Shown here one piece after another: positions 36,586 through 44,164 of a DNA stretch of 64,000 nt. Where the stretch lies: the IMG/VR virus record IMGVR_UViG_3300025889_000087, positions 32,110 through 96,109 of that record; one strand, written 5' to 3'. The notes beneath the pieces were generated by a model, which saw only the letters and a program-made list of their open reading frames with translations, did not search any database and was not told the origin of the DNA. The first letter of the stretch is position 1; each line of letters opens with the position of its first letter. A program made the position numbers and the translations under genes. This DNA comes from a virus.

Positions 36586-36587
36586 AA

Positions 36588-38474
36588 ATGGCTTACGAAC
36601 TCATCAACGGGGATTGCATCGATGTTATGTCGAAGATGGAGGATTGCTCCGTGGACGCAATCGTGACCGATCCGCCATACGGTCTGTCATTCATGGGGAA
36701 AGATTGGGACGACCCCTCAAAGATGGCGGGTCAGGTCGAATGGGGAACGCCCGGAGCACACACCCGCGGCTATGTCGATGTGGACATGGTGAAGTTTCAG
36801 CGTTGGACTGAGGCTTGGGCGAAAGAGGCATTTCGCATTCTGAAACCCGGTGGACACATCATCTCGTTCGCGGGCTCCCGCACCTATCACCGCATGGCCT
36901 GTGCCATCGAAGACGCCGGTTTTGAGATCCGCGACCAAATCATGTGGCTCTATGGGACCGGATTTCCGAAGTCCCTCAACGTGAGCAAAGCCATAGACAA
37001 AGCCGCAGGGAGGTATGTTGATGGAGAAGTCCTTCCTTCATCACTAAAGGTGAAAGGCCCGTTGGGATTTCACATGAAGGAGAACACGTCGGAAAACCCA
37101 CAGACTGATGAGGCAAAACAATGGAGCGGTTGGGGGACGGCTCTCAAGCCCGCACATGAGCCGTGCGTTTTAGCACGAAAGCCCCTCGTTGGAACGGTGA
37201 CTGAGAACGTGCTTGAGCACGGAACAGGGGCGTTGAACATTGATGATTGCCGAATTGAAGGCCCCGCTTGGTCACGAACGGGAACCATGGGTGACATACG
37301 AGGTGGTAATTTTGGGAGCGGCATAGAGCACAAGAAGCGAGACGATCTCGGTAAATTGGAGAAGGGGGGCAGCCGTCGTTGGCCCGCCAACATCATTCTC
37401 AGCCATCACCCCGAATGCACCCGTGTTGGGACCCTCAGCCCCGCCCATGAACCATGTGTTTTAGCACGAAAGCCCCTTGATGGGACGGTGACTGAGAACG
37501 TGCTTGAGCATGGGACAGGGGCCTTGAACATTGACGATTGCCGAATTGGGACGGGCGAAGACCGGACTTCGGGTGGGGAAAGTGGTTCGGCGGCATCATC
37601 GGTGCTTCAGGACGGGTTTCATCAGCGCAGGCAAGAAAGGCCAACCGGCGGTCGTTGGCCCGCCAACATCATTCTCAGCCATAACCCCGAATGCACCCAT
37701 GTTGGCCTGAAGACGGTCAAGGGCAACGGCCATGCCCCCGCCCTTGGGAAAGGAAATCCGTTTGGAGGAAACAACGACACGGAGCGCGAAGAACGCCATT
37801 TCAACGAAGAAGTCGTGGAAAACTGGGAATGCGTGGAGGATTGTCCCGTGCGTATTCTTGATGAACAGGCTCCATCGGTGGGCAACGCCTTCTCGTCGGA
37901 TCGAAAGACGGACACAACGGGCGGCACGGGCAATTCGTGGTCCACTTCATCAAAGAATGTGGGGGACGGCAACGGTGTGTTTGATGGATTGTCCGGCGCA
38001 TCCAAGTTCTTCTATTGCGCCAAGCCGTCCAAGTCCGAGCGCAACGCGGGCCTTGATGAATTGGAGGAAACCGCGCGGTCATTGGTGGGTCAGACGCATT
38101 GGACCAACGAATGCGGGGACTGTGGGCGCAGGTGGCCGCAGCAGGAGTCCGTGTGCCTGAAGTGTGGCGGTGAATTGGTTCGTGAATCAAGGGACCCTCC
38201 CGTCGCAAAGAACCACCACCCCACGGTGAAGCCTGTGGACTTGATGCGCTACCTGTGCCGCCTCATCACGCCGCCCGGTGGCGTCGTTCTCGACCCGTTC
38301 ATGGGGAGCGGGACGACAGGTATTGCTGCGACAAACGAGGGCTTCCACTTCATCGGTATTGAGATGGAAGAGGACTACATCGACATAGCCCGAAGGCGCA
38401 TCGCTCATTGGGTAGAAGAGAGAGAAGTGGTCATCCGCGAGCAACGAGCACAACGGAGCCTTTTTGATTTCTGA
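36588..38474 (+). CDS. DNA methyltransferase (628 aa) with internal duplication and C-terminal PIP-box-like motif
   Basis: Motif IV TDPPYG (27-32) and motif I LDPFMGSGTTG (~567) define a beta-class amino-methyltransferase. Between them lies a target-recognition region containing a tandem duplication (~184-282 and ~282-373): each copy has PAHEPCVLARKPL, ENVLEHGTGALNIDDCRI and WPANIILSH-x-PEC. A zinc-ribbon-like C-x-x-C...C-x-x-C follows (~507-523). The protein ends QRSLFDF, a canonical-looking PCNA-interacting peptide. ATG 36588 is two bases after the upstream stop. Target sequence unknown. Confidence 0.88.
   Translation: MAYELINGDCIDVMSKMEDCSVDAIVTDPPYGLSFMGKDWDDPSKMAGQVEWGTPGAHTRGYVDVDMVKFQRWTEAWAKEAFRILKPGGHIISFAGSRTYHRMACAIEDAGFEIRDQIMWLYGTGFPKSLNVSKAIDKAAGRYVDGEVLPSSLKVKGPLGFHMKENTSENPQTDEAKQWSGWGTALKPAHEPCVLARKPLVGTVTENVLEHGTGALNIDDCRIEGPAWSRTGTMGDIRGGNFGSGIEHKKRDDLGKLEKGGSRRWPANIILSHHPECTRVGTLSPAHEPCVLARKPLDGTVTENVLEHGTGALNIDDCRIGTGEDRTSGGESGSAASSVLQDGFHQRRQERPTGGRWPANIILSHNPECTHVGLKTVKGNGHAPALGKGNPFGGNNDTEREERHFNEEVVENWECVEDCPVRILDEQAPSVGNAFSSDRKTDTTGGTGNSWSTSSKNVGDGNGVFDGLSGASKFFYCAKPSKSERNAGLDELEETARSLVGQTHWTNECGDCGRRWPQQESVCLKCGGELVRESRDPPVAKNHHPTVKPVDLMRYLCRLITPPGGVVLDPFMGSGTTGIAATNEGFHFIGIEMEEDYIDIARRRIAHWVEEREVVIREQRAQRSLFDF
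37141..37706 (+). repeat. Intragenic tandem duplication in methyltransferase gene
   Basis: Two units of roughly 290 and 270 bases (about 37141-37433 and 37434-37706) share long near-identical stretches. Examples are TTTTAGCACGAAAGCCCC, GTGACTGAGAACGTGCTTGA and CGTTGGCCCGCCAACATCAT. The middles differ in length and sequence. High DNA identity suggests a recent duplication or ongoing gene conversion in the recognition region. Confidence 0.8.
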
Positions 38475-38482
38475 GGTGATTT

Positions 38483-39631
38483 ATGGTGAATTACGAAGTT
38501 TTGGTCGGCGATTGCCGAGAGACGCTGAAGACGTTGCCGGACGAGTCCGTGCATTGTGTCGTCACATCGCCCCCGTATTTCGGGCTGAGGGACTACGGGA
38601 CCGGCAAATGGGAAGGTGGCGATTCCGAATGTGACCACAAAATGTCGGAGGGGGAACTCGACCCTAAGAGAGCAGGTGGAGATGCCGGTTCTTCCCACAC
38701 GGTCAGATTCAATCGAGAAAGGTGCCACAAATGCGGAGCCAAGAGGATAGATGACCAAATCGGCCTTGAGCCAACACCCGAAGATTTTGTCGTAGCCTTG
38801 GTCGAAGTCTTCCGCGAAGTGCGCCGCGTTCTCAGGGACGATGGGACGGTGTGGCTGAACTTGGGCGATTCCTATGCAGGATCATGGGGCAACTACGGCG
38901 GCGAGAATCGCGGCAATGGCACACAACGAGAAATCACGAACGGTAGTCAAGTCAAAGATCATACCGAGCGATACGGCCTGTATTGCCCGCCTACCGCCAA
39001 CGTGCCGGGGCTGAAACCGAAGGACTTGATAGGCATTCCGTGGCGCGTTGCATTCGCTTTGCAGGCCGATGGGTGGTATTTGCGTCAGGACATTGTTTGG
39101 TCGAAACCCAACCCGATGCCGGAGTCGGTTAAAGACCGTTGCACCAAATCACACGAATACGTCTTCCTGCTCACCAAGTCGCCTCGGTATTGCTTTGATA
39201 ATGAGGCGATTAAGGAACCTGCAAAGACTGACGACCCAAGGCGGCCTTACACGTCGAAGGGCGCAAAAGACATGGACGGGAGGGCTGAATGGAAGTCCGG
39301 GCAACGACGTGACGGCGATGATTTTACGACCCGAAACCGTCGTTCGGTATGGACCGTCACCACCAAACCGTTCAAGGGAGCGCACTTCGCCACTTACCCG
39401 CCTGACTTGATCGAGCCGTGTATTTTGGCCGGTTGCCCCGAAGGAGGGACTGTTCTCGATCCGTTCGGTGGCTCAGGGACCACCGCAGGTGTCGCGCTCA
39501 AGCACGGTCGCAAAGCCATTCTTTGTGAACTGAACCCTGAATACGCCGCCCTTATCCCCCGCCGCATCGAAAACATCCTCGGCTATAACCCCGAAGAACG
39601 CGAGAAGCAGCGTTCACTGCTTGATTTCTGA
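38483..39631 (+). CDS. DNA methyltransferase (382 aa) with C-terminal PIP-box-like motif
   Basis: Motif IV is VTSPPYFGLRDY (27-38); S-P-P-Y is most common in N4-cytosine enzymes but also occurs in N6-adenine ones. SAM motif I is VLDPFGGSGTTAG (~324). A Cys/His insert (CDHK...CHKC) could bind zinc. The product ends QRSLLDF, almost the same as the QRSLFDF end of the preceding methyltransferase though the two enzymes are otherwise distinct. This suggests both bind the viral clamp. The start follows GAGGTGATTT. Confidence 0.88.
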   Translation: MVNYEVLVGDCRETLKTLPDESVHCVVTSPPYFGLRDYGTGKWEGGDSECDHKMSEGELDPKRAGGDAGSSHTVRFNRERCHKCGAKRIDDQIGLEPTPEDFVVALVEVFREVRRVLRDDGTVWLNLGDSYAGSWGNYGGENRGNGTQREITNGSQVKDHTERYGLYCPPTANVPGLKPKDLIGIPWRVAFALQADGWYLRQDIVWSKPNPMPESVKDRCTKSHEYVFLLTKSPRYCFDNEAIKEPAKTDDPRRPYTSKGAKDMDGRAEWKSGQRRDGDDFTTRNRRSVWTVTTKPFKGAHFATYPPDLIEPCILAGCPEGGTVLDPFGGSGTTAGVALKHGRKAILCELNPEYAALIPRRIENILGYNPEEREKQRSLLDF

Positions 39632-39641
39632 GGTGTTCACC

Positions 39642-40700
39642 ATGAGTCACCTGTTCCGTCATTTCCCCCGCGAGGTGGATATGCGGAAAAGGAAGGTCGT
39701 CCATTCAATGGAAGAATTGCAGCGATACGTTGCTGCGACCAACGGGGCAGACAACATCACCACGACGGTGTATGGCTTTCGTGAATTGAAGGGCACTGGA
39801 AAGCGCGGCGAATACGCCACCGCCATTGTGCCTCACTTCGTCATCGACATGGACTACGAGCGAGCCAAGGTGAACGGGCGAACGGACTCCGAGGCAGGAG
39901 ATAGGTGCATCCAAGAAGCCTCCATGCTTCATCGCCACCTGCTGAGCAACGACATTCGGCACGCCATGTGGTTCACTGGTGGCGGCCTGCACACTTGGGT
40001 GTCGCTCGATAAGACACATTACCCCGACGGGCGCGGTATGTCCGACTTGATGCGAACAGGACGGCGCATCGTGGATGGGTGGGTCAGGGAGTTCAACCTG
40101 AGCACGCTCGATCCTGTCGTGTCTTTCCGCCCCGACCGGCATATTCGCATCCCCAATTCGTTCAACTTCAAGCGTGGCCTGTGGGGCTTCCCTGTGTCCA
40201 CCGAGGACCTGTCCCTCTCATGGAAGGACTTCCTCGACCGCGCCGCCGAGCCACACGGAGGAATGCACCCATACGGCACAAACGGCCTCGTGCTCGACAT
40301 AAAGGTGCAGGACGACGTGGAGTTCGACGCGCAGCCTGTGGAAATTGACATGAAGCGCGTGGGCTCAATGAACGTCCTACCTTGTTTGGCTGAGGCTGCT
40401 TGTGAGCAGGCAAACCCTCCCCACGAGCCGAGGGCGTTCCTGATGATGTTTCTCATGGATCGGCTGCGCTCCTTTGCACGCCCACCGCGCTCTTCGCCAG
40501 TGAGCCATGAGAGCATAGTGGAGAGCGTTTGCTCTTTCATTGAGGACTTGAAGTGGTCCGATTATAACCCCGAAATCACACGAATGCACGCAGAACATGG
40601 CGTCAAGAGGTATTACCTGACACCGACGTGCCGAACCCTATATGAGCGAGGCTACTGCCTCGGTAAATGTCCGTTTTATGACGGGAGCGCGGGAACATGA
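39642..40700 (+). CDS. Fused PriS-PriL-type DNA primase
   Basis: The 352-residue protein combines both archaeal primase subunits. The N-terminal ~200 residues are PriS-like: FVIDMDYE (~64-71, catalytic D-x-D), WFTGGGLHTW (~109), DPVVSFRPDRHIRIP and NSFNFKRGLWGFPV. From ~245 it resembles the PriL Fe-S domain: LPCLAEAAC (Cys 248, 254), HEPRAFLMMFLMDRL, then PTCRTLYERGYCLGKCPF (Cys ~330, 339, 343). The intervening PriL N-terminal part seems absent. It would start replication de novo for the PolB. ATG 39642 was taken over a TTG at 39621. Confidence 0.85.
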   Translation: MSHLFRHFPREVDMRKRKVVHSMEELQRYVAATNGADNITTTVYGFRELKGTGKRGEYATAIVPHFVIDMDYERAKVNGRTDSEAGDRCIQEASMLHRHLLSNDIRHAMWFTGGGLHTWVSLDKTHYPDGRGMSDLMRTGRRIVDGWVREFNLSTLDPVVSFRPDRHIRIPNSFNFKRGLWGFPVSTEDLSLSWKDFLDRAAEPHGGMHPYGTNGLVLDIKVQDDVEFDAQPVEIDMKRVGSMNVLPCLAEAACEQANPPHEPRAFLMMFLMDRLRSFARPPRSSPVSHESIVESVCSFIEDLKWSDYNPEITRMHAEHGVKRYYLTPTCRTLYERGYCLGKCPFYDGSAGT

Positions 40701-41017
40701 GCGAAGACATCGAGGCAATTCGTCGCAAACGACTGAAGGAACTTCAGGAGAAGGCGAACGCAGTTCAGGAACAGGTCGAGGAAATACACGCCATGCAGCG
40801 TGAGTTCTCATGGGAAGACTTTGGCTATAAAGAGCCGGAATGGGGCTTCCGTGAGAGCAAAGAGATGCCGGGTGCCTTCGACATTTGCCAAAAAAGGCAG
40901 ACAGTGGCCCTGACCGGCGATCCGCAATTCGCCATGCTCGTCACCGATTTGCTCAACCGAGCGCGGTTGGAGGAATTGACTTTGAACAGGGGTGAGAATG
41001 ATGGCAAAGAAGATTGA
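40697..41017 (+). CDS. Hypothetical coiled-coil protein, 106 aa
   Basis: ATG 40697 overlaps the primase stop as ATGA. The N-terminal ~40 residues (MSEDIEAIRRKRLKELQEKA...) form a charged helix that superficially resembles the start of archaeal PDCD5-like proteins. The rest (TVALTGDPQFAMLVTDLLNR) does not. Context suggests a replication accessory role, unproven. Confidence 0.55.
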   Translation: MSEDIEAIRRKRLKELQEKANAVQEQVEEIHAMQREFSWEDFGYKEPEWGFRESKEMPGAFDICQKRQTVALTGDPQFAMLVTDLLNRARLEELTLNRGENDGKED

Positions 41018-41117
41018 ATTATGCCGTAAATGTGGTCGGACCACGAACGTGGTTCACCCTCTCCGTGGCCTTTGCCTCCCCTGCATCCGCAGTGCCCGTC
41101 AGGAGGCGAAGCAGTGA
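40998..41117 (+). CDS. Mini zinc-finger protein, 39 aa
   Basis: The tandem ATGATG at 40998 opens MMAKKIELCRKCGRTTNVVH...GLCLPCIRSARQEAKQ, with CRKC and CLPC spaced ~17 residues apart, a small treble-clef or knuckle zinc site with basic ends. It overlaps the preceding gene by 20 bases and the next as GTGA. Coding is supported by the paired CxxC and the coupled start/stop junctions. Confidence 0.6.
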   Translation: MMAKKIELCRKCGRTTNVVHPLRGLCLPCIRSARQEAKQ

Positions 41118-41812
41118 AGACAATTTACATTGACAATCGAGAGCGTTCGGGCCTTGAGGAATTGGTGAAGAAGCACGCAGCGAAGGCCAAAATCACCTGC
41201 ACGGTGCAGGAGAACATGCTCAGTGACTATTCCTTCGGGGAAGTCGGCATTGAGGCCAAGACCATGGAGGACTTCTTTCAGTCACTTCACAGTGGACACC
41301 TTGTTCGTCAATTGGACAACATGGATGACAACCTGAGCCGTTATGTGCTCGTCATCCATGGGACGTTAGACAGGTATGTCGCGGGACTGAAGCGGCGTGG
41401 TCGCTATGTGTCGTATTCGTCCATCGAAGACCAATTTATCGGTGCGCTCGCCCGCTTTGACGTGGACTATGACGTGACGATTATGCACTTCATCACCACT
41501 TCAGCAGCGGCTCGGTGGATCGTGAAGCGTTGTGAGAAGGACGGGACCGTTGGCTCAAGCAGCACCCGCACCCTTCGCAGAACCGCGTCGGAGGACGTGC
41601 GCATTGATGCCCTGCGGGCCATTGGGTGCAGCGAGGCCCAAGCCAAAGCACTGCTCGACAAGTTCGGCTCCCTCGTGGAAATTAGCGCGGCAACGAAGAA
41701 GGAATTGATGACCTTAGATGGCATTGGGAAAATCCGAGCCGACGCAATTCACACAGGCCTCACAAGTGAGCAGCCTGTGGTGAAGGAGAGGGTCAAGACG
41801 GGGACCGCGTAA
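41114..41812 (+). CDS. XPF/ERCC4-type structure-specific nuclease
   Basis: The 232-residue product starts MKTIYIDNRERSGLEEL, the ERCC4 opening, and has VGIEAKTMEDFF (~44-55) where the family has ERKxxxD; here Arg is replaced by Ala while Glu, Lys and Asp remain. A helix-hairpin-helix pair fills ~170-225 (ALRAIGCSEAQAKALLDKFG, LMTLDGIGKIRADAI). This is the archaeal XPF/Mus81/Hef nuclease layout without a helicase domain. It likely cuts branched recombination or replication intermediates. GTG 41114 forms a GTGA overlap. Confidence 0.85.
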   Translation: MKTIYIDNRERSGLEELVKKHAAKAKITCTVQENMLSDYSFGEVGIEAKTMEDFFQSLHSGHLVRQLDNMDDNLSRYVLVIHGTLDRYVAGLKRRGRYVSYSSIEDQFIGALARFDVDYDVTIMHFITTSAAARWIVKRCEKDGTVGSSSTRTLRRTASEDVRIDALRAIGCSEAQAKALLDKFGSLVEISAATKKELMTLDGIGKIRADAIHTGLTSEQPVVKERVKTGTA

Positions 41813-41861
41813 GCATCCTTTATGACGTGGTGTTGGATGGGAGAGAACCGGAGGTTTGGGG

Positions 41862-43391
41862 ATGCTTAGACTGGAAGCCACCACTGCTGCGAATCGACAG
41901 TGGGACGACTACATGGTCGTGAATGCCGAGAATGACGGCGCACGCTTCATTCGCGGCTACATCGAGCGGTTCAACACAGTGTCATTCTTCAATGAGTTCG
42001 CAGGCTTGCTCTCTTTCTTCTTCGTGATGGGACAGGTTTGCGCCCCATACATGCGCATTCCCATTCACGGCACCTTCATTGATTGCCGCGTTCACACCTA
42101 TTGGATTCAACAATCCCGAACGGGGAAGTCAATTGCATGGGAGTTCACCGACCGGCTGCTTGAGGCTCTCGGTATTCAAAGCGAGACCTTTACCGCAGGT
42201 TCGGACGCGCGTTTGATTGGAACAATTGAGAGCCGACCAGTCATTGACGAAAACGGTCGTCCAACGGGAGAAATGGACCACATCGTCATTCCCGGCCTAC
42301 TGAACGGCTACAAGTCGATTCTTTTTGATGAGGCGAGCGTTCTTCTTAACGATCAGAAGTCGTATTTCAGCGATAAAATCCTGTATTTGCAGCAGGCCAT
42401 GGCCCCGCTCGGTTCGCGCACAAACGTGATGGTGAAGCACCTTGTCGGTGGTTCCGTCTATACGCCTTCGGGCGTTTCCCTGTGGATGACCACCTTCCCC
42501 CCAAAGGACATTATGCACCATGTGCTCGACAAGGGGTTCTTTCAGCGTGTGTTCCTCTTTCAGAATGACGTGACCGTTGAGCAGCGACAAACGGTCAGCG
42601 AGCACCGTGTCGCAGGTGCGTATGTGCGCCCCGATGAACGCATCATGGACTATGAAACGCTCGCGGGCTTCATTTCCGAATGCACTGACTTGATGAAAAA
42701 CCGCCTCTTTGACGCTATGGGCCTCGTGGACGAAATCGCTGAACGGCGTGACGAGGAAGGCAACGTCGCCGTCTATACCGTCAGTCGTGAGGAAGTGTGG
42801 AACCGCATGTCGGACGAAGATCGTGAGCGTGCCGCCATGGACCACGCATACGACATTTTCACCACGTCACCGGGCTATCACGCTGCCATCTTCAACGCCA
42901 ACGACGACTACTACTCACTGGTTCATAGCATCACCAACGAGAACGTCCGAGAAACGGCCATGTCCTTCATCCCCAACATTGAGAATTACACCTTCATTTT
43001 TTCAAATCTGATTGCGGTTATCATGCGCTCCGAAGTCGTCACTGAAGACCATGTGATGATGGCCTCGGAAATCATCTACGACAATTTTCACAACCTGATT
43101 ATTTGGCTTGAGCAGAAGCAGAACGTCACCGACAAGAAGCGTATTGCCGCTGAGCGCGGAGCGTGGGAGTCGGCCTATGGGGCGTGCAGGAAATACGTCG
43201 ATGAGCGCGACGGGGTGGAGCGAGCCATGCAAACAGAATTGCTTGAGATTTACGCCACGCAGCAGTGCATCGCTAACATCACCGCCCAACGCCGCTTCAA
43301 GCAATTGAAGGACAGTCAGCAGGTCAAAATTGTGAAGTCCGGTGCAGGTGGTCGGAACTTCGTGACACTCGCATGGGGCGGTTCATCGTGA
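41862..43391 (+). CDS. P-loop ATPase, candidate replicative helicase, 509 aa
   Basis: Walker A is TYWIQQSRTGKS (79-90; Q replaces the first Gly), Walker B SILFDEAS (~152), and a polar strand GVSLWMTTFPP is in the sensor-1 position. A later hydrophobic F-F-Q-R-V-F-L-F follows. The protein is similar in size to phage DUF3987-like and MCM-like helicases and lies in the replication block where no other replicative helicase is apparent. ATG 41862 follows CCGGAGGTTTGGGG after a 49-base gap, the only gap of note in this block. Confidence 0.55.
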   Translation: MLRLEATTAANRQWDDYMVVNAENDGARFIRGYIERFNTVSFFNEFAGLLSFFFVMGQVCAPYMRIPIHGTFIDCRVHTYWIQQSRTGKSIAWEFTDRLLEALGIQSETFTAGSDARLIGTIESRPVIDENGRPTGEMDHIVIPGLLNGYKSILFDEASVLLNDQKSYFSDKILYLQQAMAPLGSRTNVMVKHLVGGSVYTPSGVSLWMTTFPPKDIMHHVLDKGFFQRVFLFQNDVTVEQRQTVSEHRVAGAYVRPDERIMDYETLAGFISECTDLMKNRLFDAMGLVDEIAERRDEEGNVAVYTVSREEVWNRMSDEDRERAAMDHAYDIFTTSPGYHAAIFNANDDYYSLVHSITNENVRETAMSFIPNIENYTFIFSNLIAVIMRSEVVTEDHVMMASEIIYDNFHNLIIWLEQKQNVTDKKRIAAERGAWESAYGACRKYVDERDGVERAMQTELLEIYATQQCIANITAQRRFKQLKDSQQVKIVKSGAGGRNFVTLAWGGSS

Positions 43392-43978
43392 ATAGCAGGG
43401 AAGGAATCTGTGCGGTGTTTGATGCAAACATCGAAGCGGCGGGGTATCGGGGAGATGCCGAAATCGTTCTCATCGCCGTCGTTGGCGACAGGCGCACGAT
43501 TTACACTGACTTGTGGAGCGACGAAAGAGCGGCAATTATTGAGCGCACCCACAATTGCGAAATCCTTGGCCTTTCGTCCTTCGATCCGACACTTCCATAT
43601 GTCGGCCACAACATTCCTCAGCAATTCCCCGCGAACGATGCGTTCGACCTAATGGCGGAAGCGCAGAAAGTGAGCGCAGAAGTGCTTCAGAACGAAGGGA
43701 AGAGATATGCCCTGTCCGACTTGGCGAGGGCGAACTTACCTATTCACTCTCCAATCGGGGCACTTGAGTTCCTCACAATTGTGGACTACATGCGCTCTTT
43801 TTCCTTGTTCCGAAGCGGCAGGGAGCGCACCATGGCGAGGCAAGTCCTTCACACTGCTGATATGTGCCGCCGCTTGTTCAATACCGTGGTGAAAAAGAAG
43901 CGTCTTCGCTTCCTGAACCCGCAGACAGGAAAGAAGGCCCATGCTGAAGTGCGTTGGATGATTCAGGAGGAAGAATGA
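43388..43978 (+). CDS. RNase H-like (YprB/DnaQ-type) exonuclease candidate, 196 aa
   Basis: GTG 43388 overlaps the ATPase stop as GTGA. The stretch GHNIPQQFPANDAFDLMAEA, GKRYALSDLARANLPIHSP and a late HTADMCRRLF resemble the middle and end of DEDD-type 3'-5' exonuclease domains (N-I-x-x-F, F-D, L-x-D-L-A, D-V-x-x-T). The N-terminal D-x-E is not clear (VFDANIE). It may be diverged or non-catalytic. Medium-low confidence in function. Confidence 0.4.
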   Translation: MNSREGICAVFDANIEAAGYRGDAEIVLIAVVGDRRTIYTDLWSDERAAIIERTHNCEILGLSSFDPTLPYVGHNIPQQFPANDAFDLMAEAQKVSAEVLQNEGKRYALSDLARANLPIHSPIGALEFLTIVDYMRSFSLFRSGRERTMARQVLHTADMCRRLFNTVVKKKRLRFLNPQTGKKAHAEVRWMIQEEE

Positions 43979-44161
43979 ATGCCGTGGCGGTGGGTTGAAT
44001 GCAAGACATGCAAACGTCTTCGGTGGTCTATTGCCAAGCACCCTCGGTGCAACACTGGCTCGTGCGTTTCGCAACGCTGCCGTGATGCAGATCCGCAGCC
44101 ACCTGCACCCAAGGAAAAGAAGGAAGTGAAGTGCCAAAGGTTTGATTGGGGAGGTGCATGA
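43979..44161 (+). CDS. Small cysteine-rich basic protein, 60 aa
   Basis: ATG 43979 directly follows the upstream stop. The product MPWRWVECKTCKRLRWSIAK... has CKTC, C-N-T-G-S-C and another Cys, then a Pro/Lys-rich tail. It is a likely zinc-binding nucleic-acid protein. GGAGG near its end serves the next gene. Confidence 0.55.
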   Translation: MPWRWVECKTCKRLRWSIAKHPRCNTGSCVSQRCRDADPQPPAPKEKKEVKCQRFDWGGA

Positions 44162-44164
44162 GTT

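Noticed and set aside
36219-36587. 5' extension of the methyltransferase frame
   Set aside because: It lies inside the Cas4-like nuclease gene in another frame; the family N-terminus (MAYELINGDCIDVMS) begins at 36588.
40697-41017. PDCD5-like DNA-binding protein
   Set aside because: Only the first ~20 residues resemble PDCD5; the rest does not, so it was left as hypothetical.
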